Below are positions 34,774 through 44,700 of a DNA stretch of 64,000 nucleotides, piece after piece. A program made the translations under genes and the position numbers. The notes below the pieces were generated by a model, which had not been told where the DNA came from, searched no databases, and was given only the letters and a program-made list of their open reading frames with translations. The stretch lies in assembly GCF_024498075.1 (NCBI RefSeq), contig NZ_JANHOF010000001.1, forward strand, positions 1 through 64,000, given 5' to 3'. Positions within the stretch are counted from its first letter, which is position 1. The number at the start of each line of letters is the position of its first letter. This stretch comes from Paenibacillus mendelii (lineage in GTDB: Bacteria > Bacillota > Bacilli > Paenibacillales > Paenibacillaceae).

Positions 34774-35547
34774 ATGCTTTCCCTTACAGTCGCCCGTAAA
34801 GCTTATGCGCAAAATTTACTTTACCGGAGTGCACACATCATGAGAACCATTGCCAGCATCGCGATCGGTTACGTATACGCCTGCATATGGATCGGAGTCG
34901 GGGACAATCAATCGCTCGGTCAATACGGTATGTACGGCATGCTCAGCTACATCGCCTTCAATCAAGCTTGCTTATGGACGATATTTACGACGAACAGTCT
35001 TGGAATCGACGGATTGGTGCGGACGGGCCAAATTTCGGTGGAGCTGATGAGGCCCCTTCCCTTCTTTACGTACATGGCAAGCAAGGAATTCGGTAAAATC
35101 TACTATCAGTTTCTATACGCTACCATTCCGATCTACCTCGTATACATGCTTCTTCTCGGCATTCGAATACCGGAGCGCCCCGAAACGTGGCTGTGGACAC
35201 TGCTGGCCATCTTCTTCGGAGCTTACATCTCGATGTGTATCAGCTATGTGATCGGAGTTGTTGCACTGTGGACGACCGAGTCGCGGTGGCTCGGGTCGTT
35301 GAACTGGTCGGTTAGCTCACTGCTGTCCGGCTTCTTCATCCCCATAGAATGGCTGCCCGGTTGGCTCAGGCCAATCAGCATGTTCTCCCCTTATCCATGC
35401 TTGCAGTACATTCCGACACGTCTCTACATGGAAATGAACGGCCCCTCCACCCTGATCATCTCAGCTTCATGGTCGATTGCTCTAACATTGCTCTCCATTG
35501 CTCTAACGCGTATCCTTCGGCGTCGTCTGGAGGTGCAGGGCGGATGA
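34774..35547 (+). CDS. ABC-2 type exporter permease (first subunit)
   Basis: A 257-residue six-helix protein of the ABC2_membrane_6 (DUF990) type, with an amphipathic lead-in (MLSLTVARKAYAQNLLYR), RPLPFFTYMASKEFGKIYYQ between helices and SGFFIPIEWLPGWLRPISMFSPYPCLQYIPTRLYME near the end, a segment characteristic of this family. The ATG at 34774 follows GGAGG by 5 bases. It overlaps the next permease gene by ATGA, so the two form a heterodimer in the membrane with the ATPase encoded third. The cargo is unknown. Confidence 0.9.
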   Translation: MLSLTVARKAYAQNLLYRSAHIMRTIASIAIGYVYACIWIGVGDNQSLGQYGMYGMLSYIAFNQACLWTIFTTNSLGIDGLVRTGQISVELMRPLPFFTYMASKEFGKIYYQFLYATIPIYLVYMLLLGIRIPERPETWLWTLLAIFFGAYISMCISYVIGVVALWTTESRWLGSLNWSVSSLLSGFFIPIEWLPGWLRPISMFSPYPCLQYIPTRLYMEMNGPSTLIISASWSIALTLLSIALTRILRRRLEVQGG

Positions 35548-36338
35548 GTTGGATTCACCTATATGTCAAGCTTGCAGCCGCCAGCTTACGCGGTCAGATG
35601 CAGTATAAGTTCAATTTCGCTTTTTCGACCCTGATGGTTTTTGGTATATTCGGGCTCGAATTTCTGATGGTAGCCACTGTAATCCAAAAATTCGGCGGAA
35701 TTGGCGGTTGGAACGTCTATGAGGTCGGCTATCTCTTTGCACTGATGATGTTCAACCGGGCTTTATACCGCATGTTTGCATCCGAGGTAAACGGCTTTGA
35801 GAAATACCTGATCGATGGCATGCTCGACCAGCTGCTGCTTCGACCGGTTCCAGTACTGCTCGTGCTCATGACGCGCCAATTCCGCCCCATGCTCGGAGAA
35901 CTTATACTCGGCAGCTTGATCCTCACCATATGCTTAAAGCAGCTGGATGCTGCAGGACAAATCGATTGGCGTCTAGCGCTTCTCAAGACCGTTCCAGCCA
36001 TCCTAAGCGGTTCAGTCCTTACGTTCGCCTTTGGTCTAAGCACTGCAGCTGTGGGCTTCTGGACCCATCGCATCGACGATCTACGGCGCATCACGGACGA
36101 TGCCACGACGAACGCTTGCAATTATCCGCTTACGATTTACCCTGGATGGATGCGGCTCATTCTGCTCACCGTGCTGCCAATGGGATTTACGAGCTTTGTA
36201 CCGGCTATGCACATTATTCGCGGCGAAATCGGCTTATGGACAATGCCGGCCACGATGCTCCTCGCACTTCTGCTGCTCATCGGCGCACTGCGGCTCTGGC
36301 GTCACGGGATCATGCATTACCAGAGCACGGGCACATAA
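35544..36338 (+). CDS. ABC-2 type exporter permease (second subunit)
   Basis: 264 residues with six helices, same family as the preceding gene (RPVPVLLVLMTRQFRPMLGELI, then TIYPGWMRLILLTVLPMGFTSFVPA, the counterpart of the late loop in the partner). The start at 35544 overlaps the first permease stop as ATGA; a long upstream extension of the frame is a shadow of the first gene. It is followed by the ATPase gene after 68 bases. Confidence 0.9.
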   Translation: MSWIHLYVKLAAASLRGQMQYKFNFAFSTLMVFGIFGLEFLMVATVIQKFGGIGGWNVYEVGYLFALMMFNRALYRMFASEVNGFEKYLIDGMLDQLLLRPVPVLLVLMTRQFRPMLGELILGSLILTICLKQLDAAGQIDWRLALLKTVPAILSGSVLTFAFGLSTAAVGFWTHRIDDLRRITDDATTNACNYPLTIYPGWMRLILLTVLPMGFTSFVPAMHIIRGEIGLWTMPATMLLALLLLIGALRLWRHGIMHYQSTGT

Positions 36339-36406
36339 ATGAGCGTTGGCCTCAACCGGAAATAGCGTCCCTAATCTCAATTCATTTCAGAAACGGAGAC
36401 ATCTCA

Positions 36407-37381
36407 ATGATCATCGCCCGGAATCTATGCAAAACCTTCAAGCTGACCGTCCCCAAGGAGGGACGCTTCAAAGGCATTCGCAATTTATTCGCTTCGGAGT
36501 ATCGCGAGGTGAACGCGGTAAAGGATGTGACCCTCTCGATTGGCTCCGGTGAATTCGTGGGGTACATCGGTCCGAACGGAGCCGGCAAATCAACCACGAT
36601 CAAAATGCTGAGCGGCATCCTGCACCCTACCTCGGGCGATGTACTCATCTGTGGAGCAAGCCCGCAGCAGAATCGCCGGCAGGTTGTCAGGCAGCTTGGC
36701 GTAGTCTTCGGACAGCGGTCGCAGCTATGGTGGGATTTGCCCGTGCGCGATTCCTACGATATTCTCGCCTCCATGTATAAGCTGGATGCCCCCCATTACA
36801 AGGAACAATTGGCCACCCTGCGGAATGTGCTGCAGCTGGACGAATTTATCGATACGCCTGTACGAAAGCTATCGCTTGGGCAGCGTATGCGCGCCGATCT
36901 GGCGGCAGCGCTGCTCCACAACCCGGCGATTCTGTTCCTCGATGAGCCTACCATCGGCCTTGATGTTGTCGCCAAGAAACAGATCAGAACCTATTTGAAA
37001 CACCTGAATGTCGAATGGGGAAAGACGATCCTCCTTACCACGCACGACATGGACGATATCGAGCAGTTATGCTCGCGCGTCATCGTCATTAACCGCGGCG
37101 AAGCCATCTACGACGGCAGCATCGAAAATCTGCAGGAGCGAATCGGCCTGCCATCCGTCATGAAGCTCGCGTTCCGGGGTCCGGTGACGCTGCCTGCCGG
37201 ACGCACGGAGATGCTTCCATTCAAGGTTACGGACGTCCAGGACAACGTCCTCACCATCGAATGCAACCGAAACGAAGTCACCGCAATGGAGGTGCTTCGT
37301 AACGTCAGCGAATGGGGCGACTTACTCGATGTCCATATCGAGGAGCCCGACTTTGAGGACATTATTCATCGGGTATACTGA
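36407..37381 (+). CDS. ABC-2 type exporter ATPase
   Basis: The 324-residue ATP-binding subunit has Walker A GPNGAGKST, a Q-loop region at FGQRSQLWWDLPV, signature LSLGQRMRADLA, Walker B AILFLDEPTIGLD and H-loop TTHDMDD. The C-terminal extension (after about 240) is typical of DrrA/CcmA-type exporters. The start at 36407 is chosen because the coding pattern begins there, behind GGAGA; the frame is open much further upstream across the second permease. It completes a three-gene exporter. Confidence 0.92.
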   Translation: MIIARNLCKTFKLTVPKEGRFKGIRNLFASEYREVNAVKDVTLSIGSGEFVGYIGPNGAGKSTTIKMLSGILHPTSGDVLICGASPQQNRRQVVRQLGVVFGQRSQLWWDLPVRDSYDILASMYKLDAPHYKEQLATLRNVLQLDEFIDTPVRKLSLGQRMRADLAAALLHNPAILFLDEPTIGLDVVAKKQIRTYLKHLNVEWGKTILLTTHDMDDIEQLCSRVIVINRGEAIYDGSIENLQERIGLPSVMKLAFRGPVTLPAGRTEMLPFKVTDVQDNVLTIECNRNEVTAMEVLRNVSEWGDLLDVHIEEPDFEDIIHRVY

Positions 37382-37450
37382 GTACGGATACAGCATCGCG
37401 TAATCGCGTTTTCCTCCCCCTAACGGTATCCTGTCAAGAGTTCCCTGAAG

Positions 37451-37525
37451 AAAAAGCGCCCCTTACAGCATTCATCGGCTTCCCACCTAGGGTGCTGGGC
37501 CAATGTTTACTATAAGGGTGCGCTT
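37451..37525 (-). terminator. Long structured terminator after the HD-GYP gene
   Basis: Arms AAGCGCCCCTTA (37454-37465) and TAAGGGTGCGCTT (37513-37525, one bulged base) enclose about 47 bases that can form a second hairpin (CAGCA/TGCTG). TTTTTC follows on the minus strand. It abuts the stop codon of the HD-GYP gene. Confidence 0.65.
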
Positions 37526-38571
37526 CAGGTCGTGGTCGGCAAGAGCCCCTCTTCATATAATTGAATAAAGGCCTTCACAATCTGAGGATCAAAATGAACG
37601 CCGCACTGAATCTTCACCTCGGCTATCGTTTCTTCCGGGGTCCATGCCCGTTTGTACGGACGCTCATGAGTCAGAGCATCGTAAAAATCGGCGAGAGCCA
37701 CAATTCTTGCTTCTAATGGGATGTCTTCTGCCTGCAGCCCATTCGGATAGCCTGTTCCATCCCACTTCTCATGATGAGACTGGGCGATACTGCCAGCTAA
37801 CCTCAGGAACGTAAAGGAGCTATCCTCCAATATTCGGGCTCCGATCATCGTATGGGTTTTCATTCGTTCAAACTCTTCGGGCTCAAACCGCCCCGGCTTA
37901 AGCAGGATCTCGTCGGGAATGCCGATTTTGCCGATATCGTGAAGAGGCGCTGCCATGCGAATCATATCCACTTGCTCCTCGGATAGACCTAATCGGCTGG
38001 CAATTAAGGCAGATAGTCTGCCGACCCTCAGCGTATGACTTCCCGTCATATCATCACGATACTCCGCCGCGCGTCCGAGCAAGTGAAGAATTTCAATCTT
38101 TGCCTTTTGCAATTCTTCCGTCCGCTGACGAACCCGATCTTCTAAAGTGTTCTTGTGCTGTTGAATTTGTTTATGCAGTTGTCTGGTTTTGAGCAAATTA
38201 TTAATGCGCAGGACGACTTCCGTTCGATCGTATGGCTTCGTCAGAAAATCATTGACGCCCGCCTGCAGCACCTGCTGCTTCAATTCGGGGGTTACATCTG
38301 CGGTGAGCATCAGTACAGGTAAATATTGGTCAGCCTCTGTTCTTTCACGGATCAGCCGCAGTACCTCCAAACCGTCCATCCCGGGCATGTGCATATCCAG
38401 CAAGACGATATCGGGTTCTATCTCTGCAAATACCGGAAGGATCTGTAGCGGATCCACGATACTATAGATGTGCTTGAAACCCGCTCGAATGAGAATTCGT
38501 TCCAGCAGCGTAACGTTATACTCCTGATCATCTACGATTAATAGTTTTGAGCGTATGATGTCATCTTTCAT
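37525..38571 (-). CDS. Response regulator with HD-GYP output (c-di-GMP phosphodiesterase)
   Basis: The 348-residue protein joins a receiver domain (about 8-130; phospho-Asp in IVLLDMHMPGMDG, Lys in FLTKPYDRTE), a coiled-coil linker (about 130-165), and an HD-GYP domain with HDIGKIGIPDEILLKPG and the defining HHEKWDGTGYP. HD-GYP domains hydrolyse c-di-GMP. Its ATG overlaps the stop of the CheY-like gene upstream (ATGA at 38568-38571), and both follow the hybrid kinase, which probably phosphorylates them. Confidence 0.93.
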   Translation of the reverse strand: MKDDIIRSKLLIVDDQEYNVTLLERILIRAGFKHIYSIVDPLQILPVFAEIEPDIVLLDMHMPGMDGLEVLRLIRERTEADQYLPVLMLTADVTPELKQQVLQAGVNDFLTKPYDRTEVVLRINNLLKTRQLHKQIQQHKNTLEDRVRQRTEELQKAKIEILHLLGRAAEYRDDMTGSHTLRVGRLSALIASRLGLSEEQVDMIRMAAPLHDIGKIGIPDEILLKPGRFEPEEFERMKTHTMIGARILEDSSFTFLRLAGSIAQSHHEKWDGTGYPNGLQAEDIPLEARIVALADFYDALTHERPYKRAWTPEETIAEVKIQCGVHFDPQIVKAFIQLYEEGLLPTTT

Positions 38572-38933
38572 TTGTTTAATACGTCCCTCATCTTATTGAG
38601 CAAACGATCCAGAACGATCGGCTTGGTATCGAAATCATCGCATCCGGCCTGGTATGCCTTTTCTTCGTCACTTGTCATGGCATGCGCGGTCAGGGCAATG
38701 ACAGGGATATCTTTGGTATCCGCAGAGCTCTTCAACAGCCGTGTCGCTTCCCATCCATCCAGAACGGGCAAACTCAAATCCATCAAGATGAGATCCGGTC
38801 TGAGCTGCTCGGCAAGCATAACCCCCTGTCTGCCGTCTTCGGCAGTGACGATCCGATATCCTTTGCGCTCCAATCGTCTGGACAACATATCGCGGTTCAT
38901 TTCATTATCTTCAATTAAGAGAACAGTAATCAA
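38568..38933 (-). CDS. Single-domain response regulator (CheY-like)
   Basis: The 121-residue receiver has acidic IEDNE at the start, phospho-Asp in LILMDLSLPVLDG, Thr in ALTAHAMTS and the Lys in DFDTKPI. It has no output domain. It starts at a TTG behind GGAGG, overlaps the HD-GYP gene and lies 52 bases downstream of the hybrid kinase. It may shuttle phosphate between the kinase and another protein. Confidence 0.92.
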   Translation of the reverse strand: MITVLLIEDNEMNRDMLSRRLERKGYRIVTAEDGRQGVMLAEQLRPDLILMDLSLPVLDGWEATRLLKSSADTKDIPVIALTAHAMTSDEEKAYQAGCDDFDTKPIVLDRLLNKMRDVLNK

Positions 38934-38985
38934 CTATTTTCGGCCTCCAAAAATCGTTTCTCAACAATCCTATTCTTGTTCCCGA

Positions 38986-41304
38986 TTAGGTTCCAATGGG
39001 AGTTTCCATACATTTTCTGATCTCTGCTACCAATGTACTGTAGTCAAGAGAGCCCTTTTGCATAATGTTGGTCACATGCCTGTTTAGCATCTGCCTTTCT
39101 TCTGCAGTAATGGTCTTAGCGGTCATAACAACGATCGGAACCGAATTCCAATCCTTCTGCTTGCGCATCTCGGCTATGAATTGAAATCCGTCCATTTCTG
39201 GCATCATCAAATCAAGAAGAATAAGAGATGGAATCTCCTTGGACAATTGCTCCAGCGCAAGTCGACCGTTACCGGCGTGGGCGACCGAATACCCTTCTCT
39301 TAGCAGCAGTTTGGTCATGAACTCAGTCGCCGTCGAGTCATCCTCGATCACGAGAACCTGATGCTCGCTTCGCTTTTCAATATACTTTTCCATGACCTTA
39401 ATGAGCCGTTCCCGTTCAACTGGCTTAGTCAAGTATTCGGATACACCGAGCGTATAGCCCAGCTGCCTGTCGCTCGTCATGGACCAGATGACAACCGGAA
39501 TATCCGCTAGCTCAGGATCGTTCTTCAATGCGGAAAGCACGCTCCAGCCATCCATGCTAGGCATAAGAATATCCAGGCAGATCACTTTGGGACGCAATGA
39601 TTTGGCGAGCTTGAGCCCTTCAGCACCGTTATCCGCATAGGCTAGGGTCCATCCCGTTCTGGCCAGATAACGTTCCATTAGATCACGATTAAAGACTTCA
39701 TCATCAATAAGTAAGATGTTGACCTGTCCGTTATCATCCGTTGGCTGATTCGAGACATCCGAATGGGCTGGCGATTCCTTCGGATCTTCTGTCGAGTCGG
39801 GCAGCCAGCAAGTAAAAGTAGTTCCGACGCCAAACTCGCTCTCTACTCGAATGTCGCCTCCCATTAAGTGGATGAATCGTTGACTGATCGCAAGGCCGAG
39901 ACCTGTTCCTCCATATTTGCGCGTTGTGGAAGCATCGGCTTGTGTAAAGGGCTGGAACAGCTTTTTCAATTGATCCGGCGTCATGCCGATTCCTGTATCC
40001 TGCACGCGAAAAGCATACCCCGACAGGTTGAAACGGTCTTCCTTATACACCTCAAATAGAATAGATCCGGTATCGGTGAACTTGTTTGCGTTACTCAGCA
40101 AATTAATCAGCACTTGCCTTAGCTTGGTAACATCAACCGTAATATCCGCTTCTTCCTTGCATGTCGTTTGAATATGATTGCCTTTGCTCTCGACAAGCGG
40201 ACGGATGGTCATCATCACATCATGGATCAAATCCGGCAAGCTGCAGCTTTCGGGATGAAGATCCATCTTGCCTGCTTCAATTTTGGAGATGTCCAAAATA
40301 TCATTAATCAAAGCGAGCAGATGGTTCCCGGCTTTGCTGATTTTTGCCAAATCCTCGACGAAGACCGATTCTCCCATATCTTCCGCTTCTTCCTGAAGCA
40401 TCTCGCTATAACCGATGATCGCATTGAGCGGCGTTCGAAGCTCATGGCTCATATTCGCCAGGAATTGGCTCTTGATCAGACTTGCACGAATGGCTTCGTC
40501 GCGCGCCCTTGCCAGCTGTTCTGTCCGTTCGGCCAACGCGGCTTCTGCTTTAACGCGGTCCGTAATGTCCGTGCGAATGGAAATAAATTGTCTGGGCTTC
40601 CCATCGCTCCCGAGGAAAGGGACGATCGTCGTATTCATCCAATACTCGCTGCCATCCTTAGCCCGGTTCTTTACTTCACCCTTCCATACGCGTCCCTGTT
40701 TAATCGTTGCCCACATTTCCCTGAAGAAGATCTTCGGATGATAACCGGAGTTGATCACACGGTGTGTCCGTCCTAGAAGCTCTTCTCGATTGTACTTGGA
40801 AATCTCGCAAAACTTTTCATTCACATAGGTTATTACCCCTTTGTCGTCCGTAATCGCAACGATTGAGGATTCATCCAGGGCATTTTCGATATCACGCAAA
40901 TTTTCCACGGTCTGAACCAAAGCGGCTTCATTCTGCTTGCGTTTGGTTATATCGGTTCCGATTGCCATGTGCTGATAGACCACGCCTTCTTCATTCTTGA
41001 AAGGCACAATGGTCAGATTCAGCCAATACTCCGTGCCATTCTTGGCCCGATTCTTCATTTCGCCTTTCCACACTTGGCCCCGCCCGATCGTCCCCCACAG
41101 CTCTTGAAAGTAGTTATGGGAATGAAATCCGGCATGTACAATATTATGATTGCATCCGATTAACTCTGACTTCTCATACTGGGATATTTCGCAAAATAGA
41201 TCATTAACAAATGTAATCACGCCTCGATCATCGGTGATTGAAATGATCGAGGATTCTTGCAGGGCAGATAAGGCATGCCGGATATCGATGAGCTCTGTAA
41301 TCAT
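38986..41304 (-). CDS. Hybrid histidine kinase (PAS-PAS-HisKA-HATPase-REC-REC)
   Basis: A 772-residue cytosolic kinase without membrane helices. Two PAS domains (about 15-125 and 140-250) are near duplicates: both contain an ITDD.GVITFVN/ITYVN start and an R-x-K-x-G-x-E-Y-W segment. HisKA reads NMSHELRTPLNAI, and the ATPase boxes NLLSNANKFTD, DTGIGM and GTGLGLAIS follow. Two receivers come last (Asp in VICLDILMPSMDG and in LILLDLMMPEMDG). The ATG is behind AGGAG. It heads a phosphorelay operon with the CheY-like and HD-GYP genes, so its signal, possibly redox or a small ligand via PAS, should change c-di-GMP. Confidence 0.92.
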   Translation of the reverse strand: MITELIDIRHALSALQESSIISITDDRGVITFVNDLFCEISQYEKSELIGCNHNIVHAGFHSHNYFQELWGTIGRGQVWKGEMKNRAKNGTEYWLNLTIVPFKNEEGVVYQHMAIGTDITKRKQNEAALVQTVENLRDIENALDESSIVAITDDKGVITYVNEKFCEISKYNREELLGRTHRVINSGYHPKIFFREMWATIKQGRVWKGEVKNRAKDGSEYWMNTTIVPFLGSDGKPRQFISIRTDITDRVKAEAALAERTEQLARARDEAIRASLIKSQFLANMSHELRTPLNAIIGYSEMLQEEAEDMGESVFVEDLAKISKAGNHLLALINDILDISKIEAGKMDLHPESCSLPDLIHDVMMTIRPLVESKGNHIQTTCKEEADITVDVTKLRQVLINLLSNANKFTDTGSILFEVYKEDRFNLSGYAFRVQDTGIGMTPDQLKKLFQPFTQADASTTRKYGGTGLGLAISQRFIHLMGGDIRVESEFGVGTTFTCWLPDSTEDPKESPAHSDVSNQPTDDNGQVNILLIDDEVFNRDLMERYLARTGWTLAYADNGAEGLKLAKSLRPKVICLDILMPSMDGWSVLSALKNDPELADIPVVIWSMTSDRQLGYTLGVSEYLTKPVERERLIKVMEKYIEKRSEHQVLVIEDDSTATEFMTKLLLREGYSVAHAGNGRLALEQLSKEIPSLILLDLMMPEMDGFQFIAEMRKQKDWNSVPIVVMTAKTITAEERQMLNRHVTNIMQKGSLDYSTLVAEIRKCMETPIGT

Positions 41305-41712
41305 CTTCTACTCCTAACCAGCTGGAGAATACACGCTGTTTTCCTTTTTTTCGACAACCGTAGACACGGCTCATAATAGTAGTCTTTATAACATTCTTCG
41401 GTTTTTTTGACCTCATTTATTAATAGCTTGGGACCTCGGTTTATGGATAACTTGCAACATCTTTCGACCGAAGCATGAGCGTTCCGGGGGGATATTAAAA
41501 CGTTTTCTATATCTGGATGAAATTCACACCGTATCCTTTGGTTATATTGGAGAATCTTGTCACCTAAGCGCAGAATTTAGAGAAGTCAATATGGATAAAT
41601 ATGGACTTCGCGCCTATATTCACTTCTTCGTGCCTTGTAATATAGTGAAGTCGGGCGTATGTGAATAAAACGTTTTTGCCCCATCCTATTTATGAAAGGG
41701 GTTACATGACGA
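41305..41712. promoter_or_regulatory. Intergenic region with two AAAACGTTTT palindromes
   Basis: The 10-bp palindrome AAAACGTTTT occurs at 41497-41506 and again at 41667-41676, flanking the likely promoter of the large secreted protein gene. Palindromes centred on CG are typical of LacI-family operators, including catabolite-control sites. Between them GAAGTC/GACTTC repeats around 41582-41611 can pair. No LacI-type gene is in the window. The functional reading is inferred. Confidence 0.4.
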
Positions 41713-44700
41713 ATGAACCGCAAACAATGGTTAACCGTTCTGCTGGTAATGGCGCTCGCCTTTCCTCTGCTGCATGCCCTCCCGGCAAGCGCGGCGTATG
41801 AGGACGTTCTGGTCCCTACCGGAGATCCATGGACGCCGGTCCAGATGGAGAATGGCATCACGCTGGGCCAATCCTTCACGGCGCCGCGGGCGTTCGATGT
41901 CGTACTGATCTCGACGCCGACCTGGAACAAGGCCGATTCCGGATTTACGTTCACGCTCCGCAGTGACAATCCGGAAGGAGCTGTCCTCTTCACGAAGATC
42001 ATTCCTAATGCTGTTGACGGGCAAACGGCTATCGACCTCCCGGAGGAGCTGGCGCCTGGCGCCTATTACGTTGAGATGAGCGATCCGGTCGGGCCGATCG
42101 GCTGGTGGACGAAGCCCGATTTGTATGCAGGCGGAACGGCGTACACCAGTGGTACCGCTGTACCAAGCCAAGACCGTTCGATCGTCCTGCGTTCGGCGGG
42201 TGGCGGCGTGCAGCCTCCTGTCGAATTCATCTATGAAGATATATTCGTCCCGCATGCCGGATCGATGAATCCGGTTATGCTGGTAGACGGAGAGCCGATC
42301 GGACAGGACTTCCTGGCTGCGCGTCCGTTCAATCAGCTTACACTGGCTGCACCCACCTGGACACAGGCGGACTCGGGCTTCACGTTCACACTCTATAAGG
42401 ACGGACCGTCAGGCAAACCGGTCTTCACGACCGATGTCCATAACGCCCGGGATAATCGAACTGATTTGTTTCTTCCCGAGCAGCCTCCCGGCCGCTACTA
42501 CGCTGAGATGAGCAATCCGGTCGGGGCGATCGGCTGGTGGACGAGAACGGATGATGACGCCTATGCCGGCGGAATTGCCTATCTGAATGGCAAAGCCTTA
42601 ACCGGAGCGGACCGGGCGATTGTAGCCCGTTTGGTGGAAGAGCAGACGACCGCCGAAGAACCGGCATTCGTTCCGCACGCATGCCCCGCTCCAGCAGCAT
42701 CGCCGTCCTTGACTGCCGCTCCGCAGATCGAGCATCCAGAACCTCCCGTCCCGATGGAGGCGACCACTTACGATGTGCAATCTGATATGGCTTCGGAGAA
42801 TGCCGCCGATGGATCGGATACAAGCACGGCTGCCCGATCGGGTGGGGGCATGGAGTCCGGTGCAGGCCGATACTTGAAGCCGCCACGCCATTACGAAGCG
42901 CTTCATATGCTGGTGAGCCGCGGCACTTCCGCTTTCGATTTATCGAATACTCCCGTCTATACGGACCGGCCGATTATTCCATCCGGGCAGACTGGCTCGT
43001 TGGATTCGGTCGGCTCAGAGGGATCGCTCGGTCAGGAATTCGTCACGACTTCCCCTATCGCCGGTCTGAAGCTGGATGCTTCATTGAGCGGGACGGGCGC
43101 AAGTACAGCCCTAACCGTGCGTCAAGGCGGACCGACCGGTGCTATCATCTATTGCGGTACTGTTGATGCTCAGAGCGCGGGCGGAACAATTACGTTCCCG
43201 TCGCAGCCTGAAGGCCGTTATTATGTAGAGATGAGTCAGCCTCAGGGCAGTGCTGGGTGGACGACCTACAGCGATGTTTATGCGAAGGGAACGGCTTATC
43301 TGAACGGTACGATTGTTCCCGGTTCCGACCGGGGCGTCAGCAGCGTACATGAGGTCGGCAATTCACTCGGGCAGTCCTTCCAGGCTGTCGAACCTTTCAA
43401 TCAGCTGCTTGTTCCGCTGCAGCACGCTGCGTCTGACGTCGAGGTCCGTCTCTATTATCGGGGAACGGACGAGCGAGCCGATAATGTTCTGATGATTAAC
43501 GCCAAGCTGGAGAAGCTGAACCGCAAATGGGCCTATGTCCGGGTCGGCGATCAGCCCGCCGGCCGGTATTATGTCGAGTTTACCAGCAAAGGCTCCGGCA
43601 CCGTCCGCTTCCCTATCGCAGATGACTCGTATTCTGGCGGTGAGGCGTACCGATATGGCGAACCTTGGGCCGGACATGATGTCGTACTCGCCTATGCGCG
43701 CTCCGGCGAGCCAACGATGGAATGGGATACGAACAGCGGCGCATGGATCGCTGTGGATGATTTGGGCCGTCAGACTACCGGAAGTCCGACATCCAGCGAT
43801 CAAGCCAATGAGAAATTTGTCGGCATTTTCTATCATACCTGGCACGGTCAGCACGGTTCGGGTGGTCCGTACGATATAAGCAAGATCACCGCACAGGATC
43901 CCAGTGCGATCACCAATGCTGACAGTCCGTTATGGGGGCCGATGTTTACGGCGCATCATTGGGGCGAGTCGGTCTTTGGCTACTATCTCTCGGATGATGA
44001 ATTCGTCATACGCAAGCACGCTCAGATGCTGACCGATATCGGGGTCGATGCTGTCATTTTTGATGAAAGCAATAATGTATCGTATAAATCAATCTACATG
44101 AAGCTGCTGCGCGTCTACCGGGAGATTCGTCTGGAAGGCGGCAAGACGCCTCAGGTCATCTTCCTGACGCCGTTCGGCAATTCGTCGAAGGTCGTTGAGG
44201 AGCTGTACGACAATCTGTATGGGGCGGGTCTCTTCGAGGACTTATGGTTCCAATGGGATGGAAAACCGATTATAATGGCCAACCCGGATACCCTTGACGC
44301 GAAGTATAAGGATTTCTTCACGGTCCGCAGGCCGCAGGCCAGCTATTTCGCAGGTCCGCAGACCGCCAATTCATGGGGATGGCTTGAGGTTGCACCGCAG
44401 CATGGCTTCTATGACGAGGATGGCAATATCGAAGAGGTAACCGTCGGTGTCGCGCAGAACTCGGTGAACGGGCGACTGTCCACCTTTACAGAGGAAGGCG
44501 CTACCGGACGCAGCTTCCATAACGGTCAGTCGCCGACTGAGCCGTATCCGACTGCGCAGGGCCTCAATTTCCAAGAGCAATGGGATCGCGCGTTGGAGCT
44601 GGATCCGGAATTCGTCTTCGTCACAGGATGGAATGAATGGACCGCCGGCCGATACGCCGAGTGGAATGGCGTAAGTCTTCCAGTTATGTTCGTCGATCAG

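Noticed and set aside
37451..37525. tRNA or other small structured RNA gene at the HD-GYP stop
   Set aside because: No cloverleaf or conserved tRNA boxes; a terminator-like hairpin explains it better.
41497..41676. c-di-GMP or other riboswitch upstream of the 1231-residue protein
   Set aside because: None of the conserved aptamer blocks was found; only palindromes and a short pairable repeat.
41713..43000. CRISPR or DNA-level tandem repeats in the repeated-module gene
   Set aside because: Repetition is at the protein level with diverged DNA; no regular repeat-spacer spacing.
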